Positions 46,338 to 55,470 are shown, numbered from the stretch's first letter. The stretch: DNA of 64,000 nt from REEP01 sp964517265 (GCA_964517265.1 CAZFBS010000010.1:5373-69372); one strand, 5' to 3'. Numbers and translations: made by a program. Notes: generated by a model from the letters alone, not told the origin.

Positions 46338-47258
46338 TCATGCTTCCTCTGGCGACGGCGCGGAACTGCGACACCCCGACAGAGCTTGCTCCCGAACCTG
46401 CAGTTGATCTTGCAGCCGCTCGACCTGAACCCGAAGCGCTCGCAACTCCATCAAGATATCATGGCGCTCATCGCTGGCGTGCGCTTCGGTTTTTGCCTGC
46501 TCTGCTTCGTGCTGCGACTGCATTGCGCTGACAACCACGGCAATGAACAGGTTCAATACGGTAAAGGTGGCGATCAAAATGAACGGCACGAAGAACATCC
46601 AGGCGTACGGATAGACTTCCATCACCGGGCGGACAATGCCCATCGACCAGCTCTCCAGAGTCATGATCTGGAACAGGGAGTACAGGCTGGCAGGAATCGA
46701 TCCGAACCACTCAGGAAATGCGGAGCCGAATATCTTCGTCGCCATCACTGCCATGACGTAGAAAATCAGCCCAAGCAAGGCAACGATGGAACTGATGCCC
46801 GGAATAGCGGACAGCAATGCCTGGACGACCATGCGCATCTTCGGCACCGCTGAAATGATTCGAAGCACCCGGAGAACCCGCAATGCTCGCAGAACGGCAA
46901 AGCCTGACGTTGCGGGTGCCAGGGCAAGGCCAACAACCAAGAAGTCAAAGATATTCCACGGTTCGCGAAAGAACCGAAACCCATGCGCAAACATTCTCGC
47001 AAGGATTTCCGCAACGAAGATCGACAACATCACCCGATCCGCGGCGAGCAGCAAAGAACCCGCGACCTCCATTGCCGTCGGCGAGGTCTCCAGCCCAAGG
47101 GTGATCGCGTTCAAAATGATGATGGCCATGATCGCCTTTTGAAACCGAGCCGACTCGACAATCATTCCCACCCGTGCCCTCACGCGGGCGATCTGCGAAT
47201 CCCCCACCTCCTCCTTCTGTCCGGGTACCGGATCTGCCTCAATGTGACCGTCCGTCAT
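46338..47258 (-). CDS. Bacterial voltage-gated sodium channel-like ion transporter
   Basis: A single-domain six-helix channel, 306 residues from ATG 47258. S1 is about 39-58, S4 carries repeated Arg (LRALRVLRVLRIISAVPKMR, 123-142), the selectivity filter TLESWS is at 200-205 as in NaChBac, and S6 is FILIATFTVLNLFIAVVVSAM. The C terminus ends in an acidic neck and a heptad coiled coil (about 262-295). The open frame extends to 47897 across an oppositely oriented reductase gene; ATG 47258 (GGACAGG upstream) is the sensible start. Confidence 0.88.
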   Translation of the reverse strand: MTDGHIEADPVPGQKEEVGDSQIARVRARVGMIVESARFQKAIMAIIILNAITLGLETSPTAMEVAGSLLLAADRVMLSIFVAEILARMFAHGFRFFREPWNIFDFLVVGLALAPATSGFAVLRALRVLRVLRIISAVPKMRMVVQALLSAIPGISSIVALLGLIFYVMAVMATKIFGSAFPEWFGSIPASLYSLFQIMTLESWSMGIVRPVMEVYPYAWMFFVPFILIATFTVLNLFIAVVVSAMQSQHEAEQAKTEAHASDERHDILMELRALRVQVERLQDQLQVREQALSGCRSSAPSPEEA

Positions 47259-47516
47259 GTCACCTGTCCCACCCTTTGCGCAGTGCCGCAGTTCATCATG
47301 CCACTCTTCATCCTGCTGCTGCATTGGAGCCGTCCTACTCCTGCTGCGGAATGCGCGCATGCCGCATATATCGCCGATACGCCTTGGCGCAATGGGTTGT
47401 CGGCGTGGGGCCGCTTGTGTCGGCTGGCGACACCACAATGACACAGGGGCGGGTTTCGACCGGGTTCTTGCGCTACATTGTATCTTCTTTAGCTCGGGTA
47501 CAGGAGGAAGCCGACT

Positions 47517-48521
47517 GTGGAAACCACGTCTATTTCCAGAACCGCTCTCAAAGTATCGCGGATCGGTCTCGGCACATGGGCGATCGGCGGGTGGATGTGG
47601 GGAGGCACCGACGAGGCCGAGTCGATTGCCACGATTCGCACCGCTGTCGACTGCGGCATCACGCTGATCGATACCGCGCCTGTCTATGGATTTGGCCGCT
47701 CGGAAGAAACTGTCGGCCAGGCGCTGGCGGACGGCGGCTTGAGAGACAAAGTCGTGATTGCCACCAAGTGTGGCCTCGACTGGGTGCAGGATGAGGGAAA
47801 ACCGTACCGAAATGCTTCCCGGCAGCGGATCTTCAAGGAGGTCGAGGATTCGCTGCGGCGTCTGCGCACAGATGTCATCGACATCTATCAGGTTCATTGG
47901 CCGGATTTAGAGACATCCATGGCAGAAACTGCCGACGTCATGAAAGAACTTCACGCGCAGGGCAAGATCAAGGCGATCGGCGTCAGCAATTTTTCTCCTG
48001 AACAGATGAAGGAGTTTGCAGATGTCGCGCCACTTCACGTGGCTCAGCCTCCTTTCAACCTGTTCGAGCGGGAAATTGAAAACGATATCCTCCCCTACTG
48101 CCGCACCAATGAGATCACGACCCTGACCTATGGCGCTTTGTGCCGAGGACTGCTCTCGGGAAGAATGACAGCATCCACTACCTTTGCGGGTGACGACTTG
48201 CGCACCTTCGATCCCAAGTTCCAGCAGCCGCGCTACAGCGAGTACCTTGCGGCGGTCGAACGCCTTGACGCGTTTGCCAGAACGGCCTTCAATAAGCAGG
48301 TCATTCATCTCGCTCTGCGTTGGGTTCTAGACCAGCCCGGTGTAAGCACGTGTTTGTGGGGTGCCCGTCATCCGGGTCAACTTGAGCCGGTCAGCGAGAT
48401 CATGGGTTGGACGCTCGACACCAGTGCCATGGCGGAAATCGACAGGATTCTCGAGCAAACGATTTCCCGACCGATTGGGCCGCAGTTCATGGCGCCGCCA
48501 ACGAAACGGCTGGTGAGGTAG
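47517..48521 (+). CDS. Aldo/keto reductase
   Basis: NADPH-dependent (beta/alpha)8 oxidoreductase of 334 residues. The catalytic tetrad is complete: Asp52 and Tyr57 (DTAPVYGFG), Lys84 (ATKCG) and His127 (YQVHWPD). The cofactor site includes KAIGVSNFSPEQM. It is closest in pattern to the YghZ/Tas-like and general-stress AKRs; the substrate is unknown. GTG 47517 has AGGAGG at 8-base spacing. Divergent from the sodium channel gene. Confidence 0.92.
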   Translation: METTSISRTALKVSRIGLGTWAIGGWMWGGTDEAESIATIRTAVDCGITLIDTAPVYGFGRSEETVGQALADGGLRDKVVIATKCGLDWVQDEGKPYRNASRQRIFKEVEDSLRRLRTDVIDIYQVHWPDLETSMAETADVMKELHAQGKIKAIGVSNFSPEQMKEFADVAPLHVAQPPFNLFEREIENDILPYCRTNEITTLTYGALCRGLLSGRMTASTTFAGDDLRTFDPKFQQPRYSEYLAAVERLDAFARTAFNKQVIHLALRWVLDQPGVSTCLWGARHPGQLEPVSEIMGWTLDTSAMAEIDRILEQTISRPIGPQFMAPPTKRLVR

Positions 48522-48560
48522 CCGGATGAGATGGCAAACCGACCTTCAAAAAATAATTCG

Positions 48561-48728
48561 GAGTGGGACAAGAAACATCTTGCCTGGATAACCCTTTTGG
48601 GTCATAAAGGGGTTGTCCCGCGAGCGTCCTGAGCGACCGGGGCGGAGCCTTCGAGGCTCTCCTTTCGCGGTCGCTCTTGACCTCCTCCTACCCAAACTTG
48701 AACCGCCCCTTTCTGGGGCGGTTTTTTT
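48561..48728 (+). ncRNA. Candidate structured small RNA with anti-Shine-Dalgarno tract and terminator
   Basis: Between the reductase stop and the GNAT gene. Stem 1: GGGACAA (48565-48571) with TTGTCCC (48613-48619). Stem 2: GAGCGACCG (48631-48639) with CGGTCGCTC (48668-48676), perfect over 9 bp and enclosing an inner hairpin (GAGCC/GGCTC, 48645-48659). Then comes a stretch I predict unpaired, containing CCTCCTCC (48681-48688), and a strong intrinsic terminator at 48701-48728. An AT-rich run (48548-48558) lies just upstream and could be a -10 region. I do not recognise a known family. CUCCUCC-bearing small RNAs are known in alphaproteobacteria. It could instead be a leader or attenuator for the GNAT gene. 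Confidence 0.6.
48701..48728 (+). terminator. Strong rho-independent terminator
   Basis: AACCGCCCC (48701-48709), a 5-nt TTTCT loop, GGGGCGGTT and a run of seven T residues. It ends the candidate small RNA and/or the reductase transcript. Confidence 0.95.
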
Positions 48729-48820
48729 GTGCGCAGGCGCCATCGCCGCGATCGAGCGCAACATCGCCAATGCTCAGAATTTTCTGGTGGCGCCACATCA
48801 ACCGGATGAAGTCACCTTCC

Positions 48821-49306
48821 ATGAAGATCCGCCCTTATCACGTTGCCGACGCCCCCCATCTCGCGAGGCTTTATCGACACTCCGTCATGGTTCTTGGTCT
48901 TCGCGATTATTCGTTTCGACAGGTTGAAGTCTGGGCTTTATTCGGCAGCCATCCGCGACGCTTCCATGAGAGGATTGCGGACGGTCGCGCCAGATTGGTT
49001 GCGGCCGATGATTGGGATTGCCCGACCACATTTGCCGACCTGACGCAAGATGGACACCTTGATTTCCTCTATTGTTCTCCGGATGTGGCGGGTAGAGGCG
49101 TCGGCTCGATTGTATATGACGAGTTGGAAAAGACCGCGCGGAAACGCGGGATCGCTCGCTTGACTTCGCAGACCAGTGAAGGCGCGCAGCGCTTCTTCCG
49201 GAAAAAAGGCTTCATGGTGACGGAAAAACGCGAGCTCAGGATCTCCGGGATTCGCATACACACCTGCGCGATGGAGAAAACGTTGGCTAACGGCGAAGGG
49301 ACCTGA
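48821..49306 (+). CDS. GNAT-family N-acetyltransferase
   Basis: A 161-residue acetyl-CoA-dependent acyltransferase. It begins with the typical first strand/helix (MKIRPYHVADAPHLARLY); the acetyl-CoA motif A is LDFLYCSPDVAGRGVGSIVYDELE, followed by ARLTSQTSEGAQRFFRKKGF. The acceptor is unknown. The frame is open from 48677, inside the terminator region; ATG 48821 is chosen by family alignment, with ATG 48806 as alternative. Confidence 0.88.
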   Translation: MKIRPYHVADAPHLARLYRHSVMVLGLRDYSFRQVEVWALFGSHPRRFHERIADGRARLVAADDWDCPTTFADLTQDGHLDFLYCSPDVAGRGVGSIVYDELEKTARKRGIARLTSQTSEGAQRFFRKKGFMVTEKRELRISGIRIHTCAMEKTLANGEGT

Positions 49307-49342
49307 GCCCGCAAACAGAAGCCTGCCTCATCGTCATGCCGT

Positions 49343-49828
49343 TCACCCGGGAACAGGCGGGGCAAGAGGCGTCGATGCTGGATCGCCCTCCAACCGCTCC
49401 CTTGGCCGCGGGACAACACGAATATCAACGAACACGTTCGAATGCGCGACCATGCTTCCGCTGTCCCAGTCGATGGCGTTGGCCTCGTTCCACATCTCCG
49501 GGGGCAAGGCAACGAGTTGTTGTGGCTGCGCACCGTTGCCGACAAAGCCGCACGCCCCAAGATCCCCCTTGCAAAGACGTTGCCGGACCGACTCCCGCGC
49601 TTCCTCGAGAAGGAATCCCTGCTCCTGCCATGCTTCCGCAAGCGCCTGCAGGCGGCTAATGCTCTCAATCCGATCAAACAACGGACTGCGGGGGTCGATC
49701 TGGAGACGGTGGCAGTCCTTGAGAACGCGAGCACGCGTTTCCGCCCAGTGGCGGCCGATCTCCGAGGTCTCTACCACCTCGGCCAATGTCATCCCGCTCC
49801 GCCACACCTCATAAGGAGTCAACGACAT
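49343..49828 (-). CDS. Hypothetical protein
   Basis: A 161-residue soluble protein that I do not recognise. It is mostly helical in the first 90 residues (DRIESISRLQALAEAWQEQGFLLEEA), then has a Gly/Cys-containing turn and a C-terminal beta-rich part (LVALPPEMWNEANAIDWDSGSMV) ending in a Pro/Arg tail. No signal peptide or membrane segment. ATG 49828 is preferred over TTG 49840; no strong ribosome-binding site. It lies downstream of galU on the same strand, 36 bases after it. Codon use matches the neighbours, which supports it being real. Confidence 0.6.
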   Translation of the reverse strand: MSLTPYEVWRSGMTLAEVVETSEIGRHWAETRARVLKDCHRLQIDPRSPLFDRIESISRLQALAEAWQEQGFLLEEARESVRQRLCKGDLGACGFVGNGAQPQQLVALPPEMWNEANAIDWDSGSMVAHSNVFVDIRVVPRPRERLEGDPASTPLAPPVPG

Positions 49829-49864
49829 TGTCCGCCGCAACGCGCCGACGGAGCGGCAACGGGA

Positions 49865-50746
49865 TCAGCCCCGCACCTCCGCAAGGAACCGCTCGATCAG
49901 CGCAACCATGTCATCTCTCATGGACTCGTGAGCCAGTGCGAAGGCGATGTTGGCTTCCACGAAGCCCAACTTGTTGCCGCAATCAAAGCGCCGACCTTCA
50001 AAACGGACCGCATGCAACGGTAGCCGCTCGAGGGTTGTCGCGATCGCATCCGTCAGCTGAATCTCGCCACCCGCCCCCGGCTTCTGATTCTCAAGCGCCT
50101 GAATTACGTCCGGCTGCAGGATGTAGCGGCCAATCACTGCTAGGGTGGAGGGGGCCCGCTCCGGCGACGGTTTCTCGACAATTCCCCGAACCTCAGTGAC
50201 CGCCGCGCTCTCATCAGTGACATCAACAATGCCGTAGCGGGAGGTATGCTCTCGTGGCACCGACTCAACTGCGACCACGTTGCCCCCCGTCCGCTGATAG
50301 ACCTCCAGCAGCTGCTTCATGCAGGGAGTCTTGCACAACATCAAGTCGTCCGGAAGAAGCACCGCCACCGGTTCGCTGTTGATCAGGTTCGATGCGCACC
50401 AAATCGCATGCCCGACCCCGAGCGGGACTGATTGACGCACGTAGGCATACTGCCCGGGATCGAGGGAGGCTTCCTGGACCGCCTCCAGCGCATCGCTCTT
50501 TCCTTTCTCTTCCAACGCATCCTGGAGATGGACACGCTCGTCAAAATGCTGCTCGATGGCTTTCTTATCGGGCCCGATGACGAAGATCAGTGTCTCGATC
50601 CCTGCCGCCAACGCCTCCTCAACAGCATATTGGATGAGGGGCTTGTCAACGATGGTCAGCATCTCATTTGGCACCGCCTTGGTTGCCGGAAGCAGCCGGG
50701 TTCCGAGTCCGCCGACCGGGAGGATGGCTTTTCGAACAGGCTTCAC
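49865..50746 (-). CDS. galU: UTP-glucose-1-phosphate uridylyltransferase
   Basis: Makes UDP-glucose from UTP and glucose-1-P. The nucleotide-binding signature GGLGTRLLPATKAVPNEML, the VDKPLIQYAVEEA segment and RFDCGNKLGFVEANI at the C terminus are diagnostic. GTG 50746 has GGAGGG at 7-base spacing and gives 293 residues; the frame extends to 50779. It is co-directional with otsA 40 bases upstream, whose enzyme uses its product. Confidence 0.95.
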   Translation of the reverse strand: MKPVRKAILPVGGLGTRLLPATKAVPNEMLTIVDKPLIQYAVEEALAAGIETLIFVIGPDKKAIEQHFDERVHLQDALEEKGKSDALEAVQEASLDPGQYAYVRQSVPLGVGHAIWCASNLINSEPVAVLLPDDLMLCKTPCMKQLLEVYQRTGGNVVAVESVPREHTSRYGIVDVTDESAAVTEVRGIVEKPSPERAPSTLAVIGRYILQPDVIQALENQKPGAGGEIQLTDAIATTLERLPLHAVRFEGRRFDCGNKLGFVEANIAFALAHESMRDDMVALIERFLAEVRG

Positions 50747-50786
50747 GGTGCTTCCCTCCTTACCTGCGCAGTGCCGCAATCCGGGG

Positions 50787-52190
50787 TCAGTGCTCGGCCA
50801 TCGCAGATGTCCGCGTCGCCGGGTCCATGGCGCGTAAGTCGCTCACAAAACGCTGCCCCCAATGATGAATGGTGTTCTGGCGCAGATTCTCTATTGAATG
50901 GCGCCATCGCGCGATCCGCTCGTCCAGTGGCATCTCCACCGCCATGCAAATTGCCTCCGCCATCCCATCGACATCATGAGGATTGACGATCAGCGCACCA
51001 TCCATTTCCTCGGCGGCGCCGGAAAAGCGGGACAACACCAAAACACCCGGATCTTCCGGATGCTGGGCAGCCACATATTCTTTGGCGACCATGTTCATCC
51101 CATCGCGGAGAGGCGTGACCAAAGCGACCCGGCTCAGGCGATAGATCGCAGCCAAGCGCCGATGGCGGAATAACTTGTTGATGTAGAAAAGAGGAACCCA
51201 GTCCAATTCCGTGTACTGTCCGTTGATGCGCCCGCAGATCGCTTCCAGTTCCGAGCGCATATCCACATACTCTGGGACATTTTCACGAGAAGGCGCGGCG
51301 ATCTGCAGGAAGGAGACTCGACCACGTTGGGAGGGATTACGCTCCAAGAAGGTCTCAAAAGCCCGAAATCGTTCGGCAATTCCCTTGGTATAATCGAGCC
51401 GGTCCACTCCAACGATCCAGGTTCTCTCGCCCAGGCGTTGGGCCAAGCGATGGATTAGGCGCGCGTACCGGGGGGATGCGGTTTTACCGGCAAAATCATC
51501 AACGTCGATCCCAATCGGATAGGCGGCTACTCTTACATCATGGTCGCCAAAGCGCAGTCGACCGCCGGCAAGCTGCCCCGCACCGACTTCCTCGGTGGCA
51601 AAACGACTAAAGTTCCGCGCATCCCTGCGTGTCTGGAATCCTAGCAGGTCAAAGCTGGCTAGGCCATCGGTCAGTTGTTGATACCACGGCACGGCCAGGA
51701 AAACCTCCGGCGGTGGGAACGGGATGTGCAGGAAAAAGCCGAGAGGGGCGGCAACGCCTAAGTCCCGCAGCGCCCGAGCCAGCAGGAACAGATGGTAGTC
51801 GTGAATCCAGATGATGTCGTCTTTGGCAAGAAGAGGTTGCAGCCTCTCCGCGAACAGGCGATTGACCCGCCGATAGGCCTCGAACTCCTCGGCATTGAAC
51901 GTGGTCAAATCAAGCCGATTGTGGAATAGCGGCCACAGCGCGCGGTTGGCCAAACCTTCGTAGTATCCTTTGTAATCGGCTTCTGAAAGATTGAAGGTGG
52001 CGAGCGTAAAGGCGTCCGTCTTGCGAATTTCGATCTCAGCAGAGGGTTCCTCCTGCGTCTCGCCGCTCCAGCCAAACCAGAGCCCACCCGTCTCTTCCAG
52101 CGCAGCCGCAACCCCGACGGCCAAGCCGCCCGCAGCAGCATCCCGATCCAGTGCCGGGACCCGATTGGAAACGACGACAAGACGTCCCAT
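50787..52190 (-). CDS. otsA: Trehalose-6-phosphate synthase
   Basis: GT20 glycosyltransferase joining UDP-glucose and glucose-6-P to trehalose-6-P. Typical motifs: VVVSNRVP at the N terminus, WFGWSGE, IWIHDYHLFLLARALR, LGFFLHIPFPPPEVF, VDRLDYTKGI and PLRDGMNMVAKEYVAAQ. From ATG 52190 it has 467 residues; the frame opens at 52316 with an unrelated leader. No trehalose-phosphatase gene is nearby in the window. Probable operon otsA-galU, for osmoprotection or storage. Confidence 0.95.
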   Translation of the reverse strand: MGRLVVVSNRVPALDRDAAAGGLAVGVAAALEETGGLWFGWSGETQEEPSAEIEIRKTDAFTLATFNLSEADYKGYYEGLANRALWPLFHNRLDLTTFNAEEFEAYRRVNRLFAERLQPLLAKDDIIWIHDYHLFLLARALRDLGVAAPLGFFLHIPFPPPEVFLAVPWYQQLTDGLASFDLLGFQTRRDARNFSRFATEEVGAGQLAGGRLRFGDHDVRVAAYPIGIDVDDFAGKTASPRYARLIHRLAQRLGERTWIVGVDRLDYTKGIAERFRAFETFLERNPSQRGRVSFLQIAAPSRENVPEYVDMRSELEAICGRINGQYTELDWVPLFYINKLFRHRRLAAIYRLSRVALVTPLRDGMNMVAKEYVAAQHPEDPGVLVLSRFSGAAEEMDGALIVNPHDVDGMAEAICMAVEMPLDERIARWRHSIENLRQNTIHHWGQRFVSDLRAMDPATRTSAMAEH

Positions 52191-52364
52191 CACGAACTCC
52201 CCGTCTGTGACGCCCCCCGATCGCCAGCACCTCGCTGCCTGACAAGGGGCCAAAGAACCTGGAAGACAAGATCCTGAAGTCGCAGCGCCGACTGGAAAAT
52301 CAGCAGCAAACATCACTCCGCTGCGGCCGTCCCTATCCTGTGACAGGCTGCTCTCCTTACGAAG

Positions 52365-53246
52365 CTAACGCCCTCTGGCAGGCGGTGTTGCCAGCGGGGC
52401 CGGCCCCCCCGCGCCACGACCATTTGGAGACATCGGCTCTGCGTCCTGCTGCGGAGGCCGCCGCACCCGGGCTTGTTCCGTCATACAGATCCCGCGCCTG
52501 CTCGCACGGATGAAGTCGACCATCTCGCGAACTTCCGTGGCCATCGGCCGGCTTTCCAGTTCTTCGAGACAGGTGAACAGCGGTCGATCTCGCCGGAACA
52601 GGATCCGGTAGGCCTGATGCAGTTCCCGAATAATCCCAGGGGCGAAACCACCCCGCCGAAGACCGATCTTGTTCAAGCCCCGCAGCATGTTGGTCTGATC
52701 GACGACGGCAAAAGGAATGACGTCCTTGCCTACGGCCGTCAATCCGCGGACCATTACCCGCCTACCGATGCGAACGAATTGATGGATCGCGCAGTTTCCA
52801 GAGATGAATGCATTGTCGCCAACCTCCACATGTCCCGCCAGCAAGGCGCCATTGGCCAGCACCACCTGAGCCCCGAGTCGGCAGTCGTGGCCGACATGGC
52901 TTGAGCCCATCAGAAAGCAGCCGTCACCGACGATCGTCTCGCCCCCACTGTCCTTGGCCCGGTGGATGGATACATACTCCCGGATGACATTGCCCTTGCC
53001 GATGACTACCCGGCTGTCGACCGGCGTCCACCCGAGGATCTGGGGATCACCGCCGAGTTGGACGCACATGCCGATCCGGTTGTCGGGTCCGAGCACCGTC
53101 ATCCTGCCGATAAAGCTGTGCGGCCCGATTTCGCTGAAGTCGCCGATCACGGCATCGTCTTCAATCGTCACTCCAGCGGCTACGCGGACGCCAGAGCCTA
53201 GTATCACCCGCTCACCAATGATGGCGGTGGGATGGATGTCGGTCAT
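52365..53246 (-). CDS. LpxA-family UDP-acyltransferase (acyl-ACP-UDP-GlcNAc acyltransferase-like)
   Basis: Left-handed beta-helix acyltransferase, 293 residues. Hexapeptide repeats run from about residue 5 to 190, the catalytic His segment is kept (SHVGHDC, equivalent to LpxA His125), and LAGHVEVGDNAFISGN...HQFVRIG plus GLNKIGLRRGGF follow LpxA. The C terminus has the helical LpxA domain and a Pro-rich tail. It is not near lpxD-fabZ-lpxB, so it may be a paralogue with another role. ATG 53246 has AAGGAAAAG upstream; the frame extends to 53456. Confidence 0.8.
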   Translation of the reverse strand: MTDIHPTAIIGERVILGSGVRVAAGVTIEDDAVIGDFSEIGPHSFIGRMTVLGPDNRIGMCVQLGGDPQILGWTPVDSRVVIGKGNVIREYVSIHRAKDSGGETIVGDGCFLMGSSHVGHDCRLGAQVVLANGALLAGHVEVGDNAFISGNCAIHQFVRIGRRVMVRGLTAVGKDVIPFAVVDQTNMLRGLNKIGLRRGGFAPGIIRELHQAYRILFRRDRPLFTCLEELESRPMATEVREMVDFIRASRRGICMTEQARVRRPPQQDAEPMSPNGRGAGGPAPLATPPARGR

Positions 53247-53477
53247 GTTCTTTTCCTTTTTTCCGGACAGCGGCACGCCTGCCCCGTTCAGGAGATGGGT
53301 TCCGGTGGTGTCGGATATTCGTGATGGTTCCATCATTGGGCATCCATCCGTTTGGGTGGATTGATTTTCGAGCCCACAAGCCCACGTAGCATTGTTATTC
53401 TGAACGGATCGCCAAGATGAGAACAGCAGGCCGTGCCCCATTTGTCGCCACAGCAAGCGCTACGCCAAGGAGAAGGC

Positions 53478-54848
53478 ATGACAACGTTGTCAATCGAAGC
53501 TGTCCACGTGATCGGCGGCGGCCTCGCTGGCAGCGAATCGGCATGGCAACTGGCCCGCTTTGGTGTTCCGGCAATTCTTCATGAAATGCGTCCGGTGAAG
53601 ACGACGCACGCGCACCGCACGGACGCACTGGCGGAATTGGTCTGCTCAAATTCGTTCCGGTCTGATGATGCCGCGGGGAGCGCAATTGGCCTGCTCCATG
53701 AAGAAATGCGACGGATGGGATCTTTGGTGATGGCTGCTGCCGACGCCACCCGTGTTCCTGCAGGCTCAGCGCTCGCCGTCGACCGTGACCACTTTAGCAG
53801 CGTCGTCCAGAATGCGCTGGCGAATCAGCCGCTGATCACAATCTGCCGGGAGGAAATCGCTGGTCTGCCGCCCAATTCCTGGAGCAGCGTCATCATCGCG
53901 ACCGGTCCCTTGACATCGTCCGGCTTGGCCGGCGCTCTGCAGGATCTGACCGGGGAGACATCCCTTGCGTTTTTTGACGCCATCGCGCCAGTAGTGGATC
54001 GAGAGAGCATCGACTTCTCGAAGGCTTGGTTCCAGTCCCGCTACGACAAGGGGAGCGGCTCCGATTACATCAACTGCCCCCTGACCAAGGAAGAGTACGA
54101 GGCGTTTATCGATGCTCTTATTGAGGCGGAGAGAATGCCTTTTCGCGAGTGGGAAGAAAACACCCCCTACTTCGAAGGTTGTCTGCCGATCGAGGTAATG
54201 GCGGAGCGCGGCCGCCGCACCCTCGCATTTGGCCCGATGAAGCCGGTCGGTCTCAGCAATCCTCACGACGGCGGTCGCCGACCTCATGCGGTCGTTCAGC
54301 TTCGCCAGGATAACGCTCTCGCCACTCTCTACAATATGGTCGGCTTTCAGACCAAGCTGAAGCACGGGGAACAGGTGCGGGTATTCCGGATGATCCCCGG
54401 TCTCCAAAACGCAACGTTTGCGCGCCTAGGCGGGATCCATCGCAACACGTTTGTCAACAGCCCCAAAATCCTTGATGAAACGTTGAGACTGAAGACACGT
54501 CCCGCGCTGCGACTTGCCGGTCAGATTACCGGCTGCGAAGGCTATGTCGAAAGCGCCGCAATCGGGCTGCTGGCTGGCCGCTTCGCTGCGGCTGGCCAAT
54601 GTGGCAAGGCTCCTCGCATTCCTCCACCGACAACAGCTTTCGGCGCCTTGTTGAACCACATCACTCAAGGTGCAGTCGCGGAAACCTTCCAGCCGATGAA
54701 CATCAACTTCGGGCTTTTTCCGCCAGTGTCCGCGCCAAGTACCGTCCGATCCGCATCACGCCGTGAGCGGCAGGCGGCCCTGTGCGAGAGGGCGCTGCGC
54801 GATCTTCGCGGCTACGCTGAGGCCGATGACACGCTCCCGGCGCAATGA
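53478..54848 (+). CDS. trmFO: Methylenetetrahydrofolate-tRNA-(uracil-5-)-methyltransferase
   Basis: FAD- and folate-dependent enzyme making ribothymidine-54 in tRNAs. The FAD motif GGGLAGSE is at 13-20; the catalytic Cys is Cys56 (LVCSNSFRS), with a second conserved Cys in YFEGCLPIEVMAERG. Other signatures: GPMKPVGL, RMIPGLQNATFARLGG and GCEGYVESAAIGLLAG. 456 residues from ATG 53478 (AGGAGA upstream). Divergent from the LpxA-like gene. The enzyme belongs to the group that replaces SAM-dependent TrmA. Confidence 0.96.
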   Translation: MTTLSIEAVHVIGGGLAGSESAWQLARFGVPAILHEMRPVKTTHAHRTDALAELVCSNSFRSDDAAGSAIGLLHEEMRRMGSLVMAAADATRVPAGSALAVDRDHFSSVVQNALANQPLITICREEIAGLPPNSWSSVIIATGPLTSSGLAGALQDLTGETSLAFFDAIAPVVDRESIDFSKAWFQSRYDKGSGSDYINCPLTKEEYEAFIDALIEAERMPFREWEENTPYFEGCLPIEVMAERGRRTLAFGPMKPVGLSNPHDGGRRPHAVVQLRQDNALATLYNMVGFQTKLKHGEQVRVFRMIPGLQNATFARLGGIHRNTFVNSPKILDETLRLKTRPALRLAGQITGCEGYVESAAIGLLAGRFAAAGQCGKAPRIPPPTTAFGALLNHITQGAVAETFQPMNINFGLFPPVSAPSTVRSASRRERQAALCERALRDLRGYAEADDTLPAQ

Positions 54849-54915
54849 TCGCATCGCCAATGATCCCATTTGTCACGAAGGGTAACGTCGGCGAAGAACG
54901 CAAGTCCGTCGACTT

Positions 54916-55470
54916 TCAACGCGGTTTGACAAAGATGTTCGGGTTCAGCTTGCTCTTGCCGGTCGCGGCACCGAATCCGGCAACGGTATTAGAGCCGCAA
55001 TTCTGGACGCCATCCAGCCCCTCATTCGCTGCAACTTCGATGAGTTGGCCAAGACTGGAATTGGCCTTATCGAGCGCCCTGGCGAACAGCAGGGCGCTTT
55101 GCCGGCAAAATCCGTAGCGCTCGGTCACGCTGCGTTGTGAAGCCTCATTGGCGAGCCGCGTCACCAGCGCGTTCATATGGGTCGTTCCGGCGCGTCCATG
55201 ACGGCGGTCATACAGCTCGCGGAGCGACTGCCCTTGCTTGATCAGTTCACTGCGGTACTTCGCGACGAATTCGTTGTAGAGGCGATGATTGTTGCATGCC
55301 AGCGCCCCGACCATCAACTCGGTTTGGAGGACACGGGTGTTTAGCGCCATCTGGTCGGCAGGCCGCGAGCAGCTTTCGGCAGCCTCCGCGCGGCTGCCCA
55401 AGATGGTCAAGAAAACGGCCGCGATAAGAAAAATCGGACGGCAAGGGATGCGGCATTCCGCCAAGGTCAT
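54916..55470 (-). CDS. Exported hypothetical protein
   Basis: A 184-residue protein with an N-terminal signal peptide ending near AEA-AESC, then a helical domain with spaced cysteines (SCSRPADQMALNTRVLQTELMVGALACN and YGFCRQSALLF). The regular pattern suggests a conserved alphaproteobacterial periplasmic family that I cannot name. ATG 55470 is used; TTG 55479 has GGAGG at 8-base spacing and may be the real start. Convergent with trmFO (67 bases between stops). Confidence 0.65.
   Translation of the reverse strand: MTLAECRIPCRPIFLIAAVFLTILGSRAEAAESCSRPADQMALNTRVLQTELMVGALACNNHRLYNEFVAKYRSELIKQGQSLRELYDRRHGRAGTTHMNALVTRLANEASQRSVTERYGFCRQSALLFARALDKANSSLGQLIEVAANEGLDGVQNCGSNTVAGFGAATGKSKLNPNIFVKPR

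Noticed and set aside
47259..47897. N-terminal extension of the sodium channel frame
   Set aside because: It runs antisense through the start of the aldo/keto reductase and is low-complexity; family alignment begins after ATG 47258.
48561..48728. 6S RNA or SRP RNA as identity of the structured region
   Set aside because: The 5' and 3' ends do not pair into a long rod with a central bubble, and the SRP tetraloop/symmetric-loop sequences are absent.
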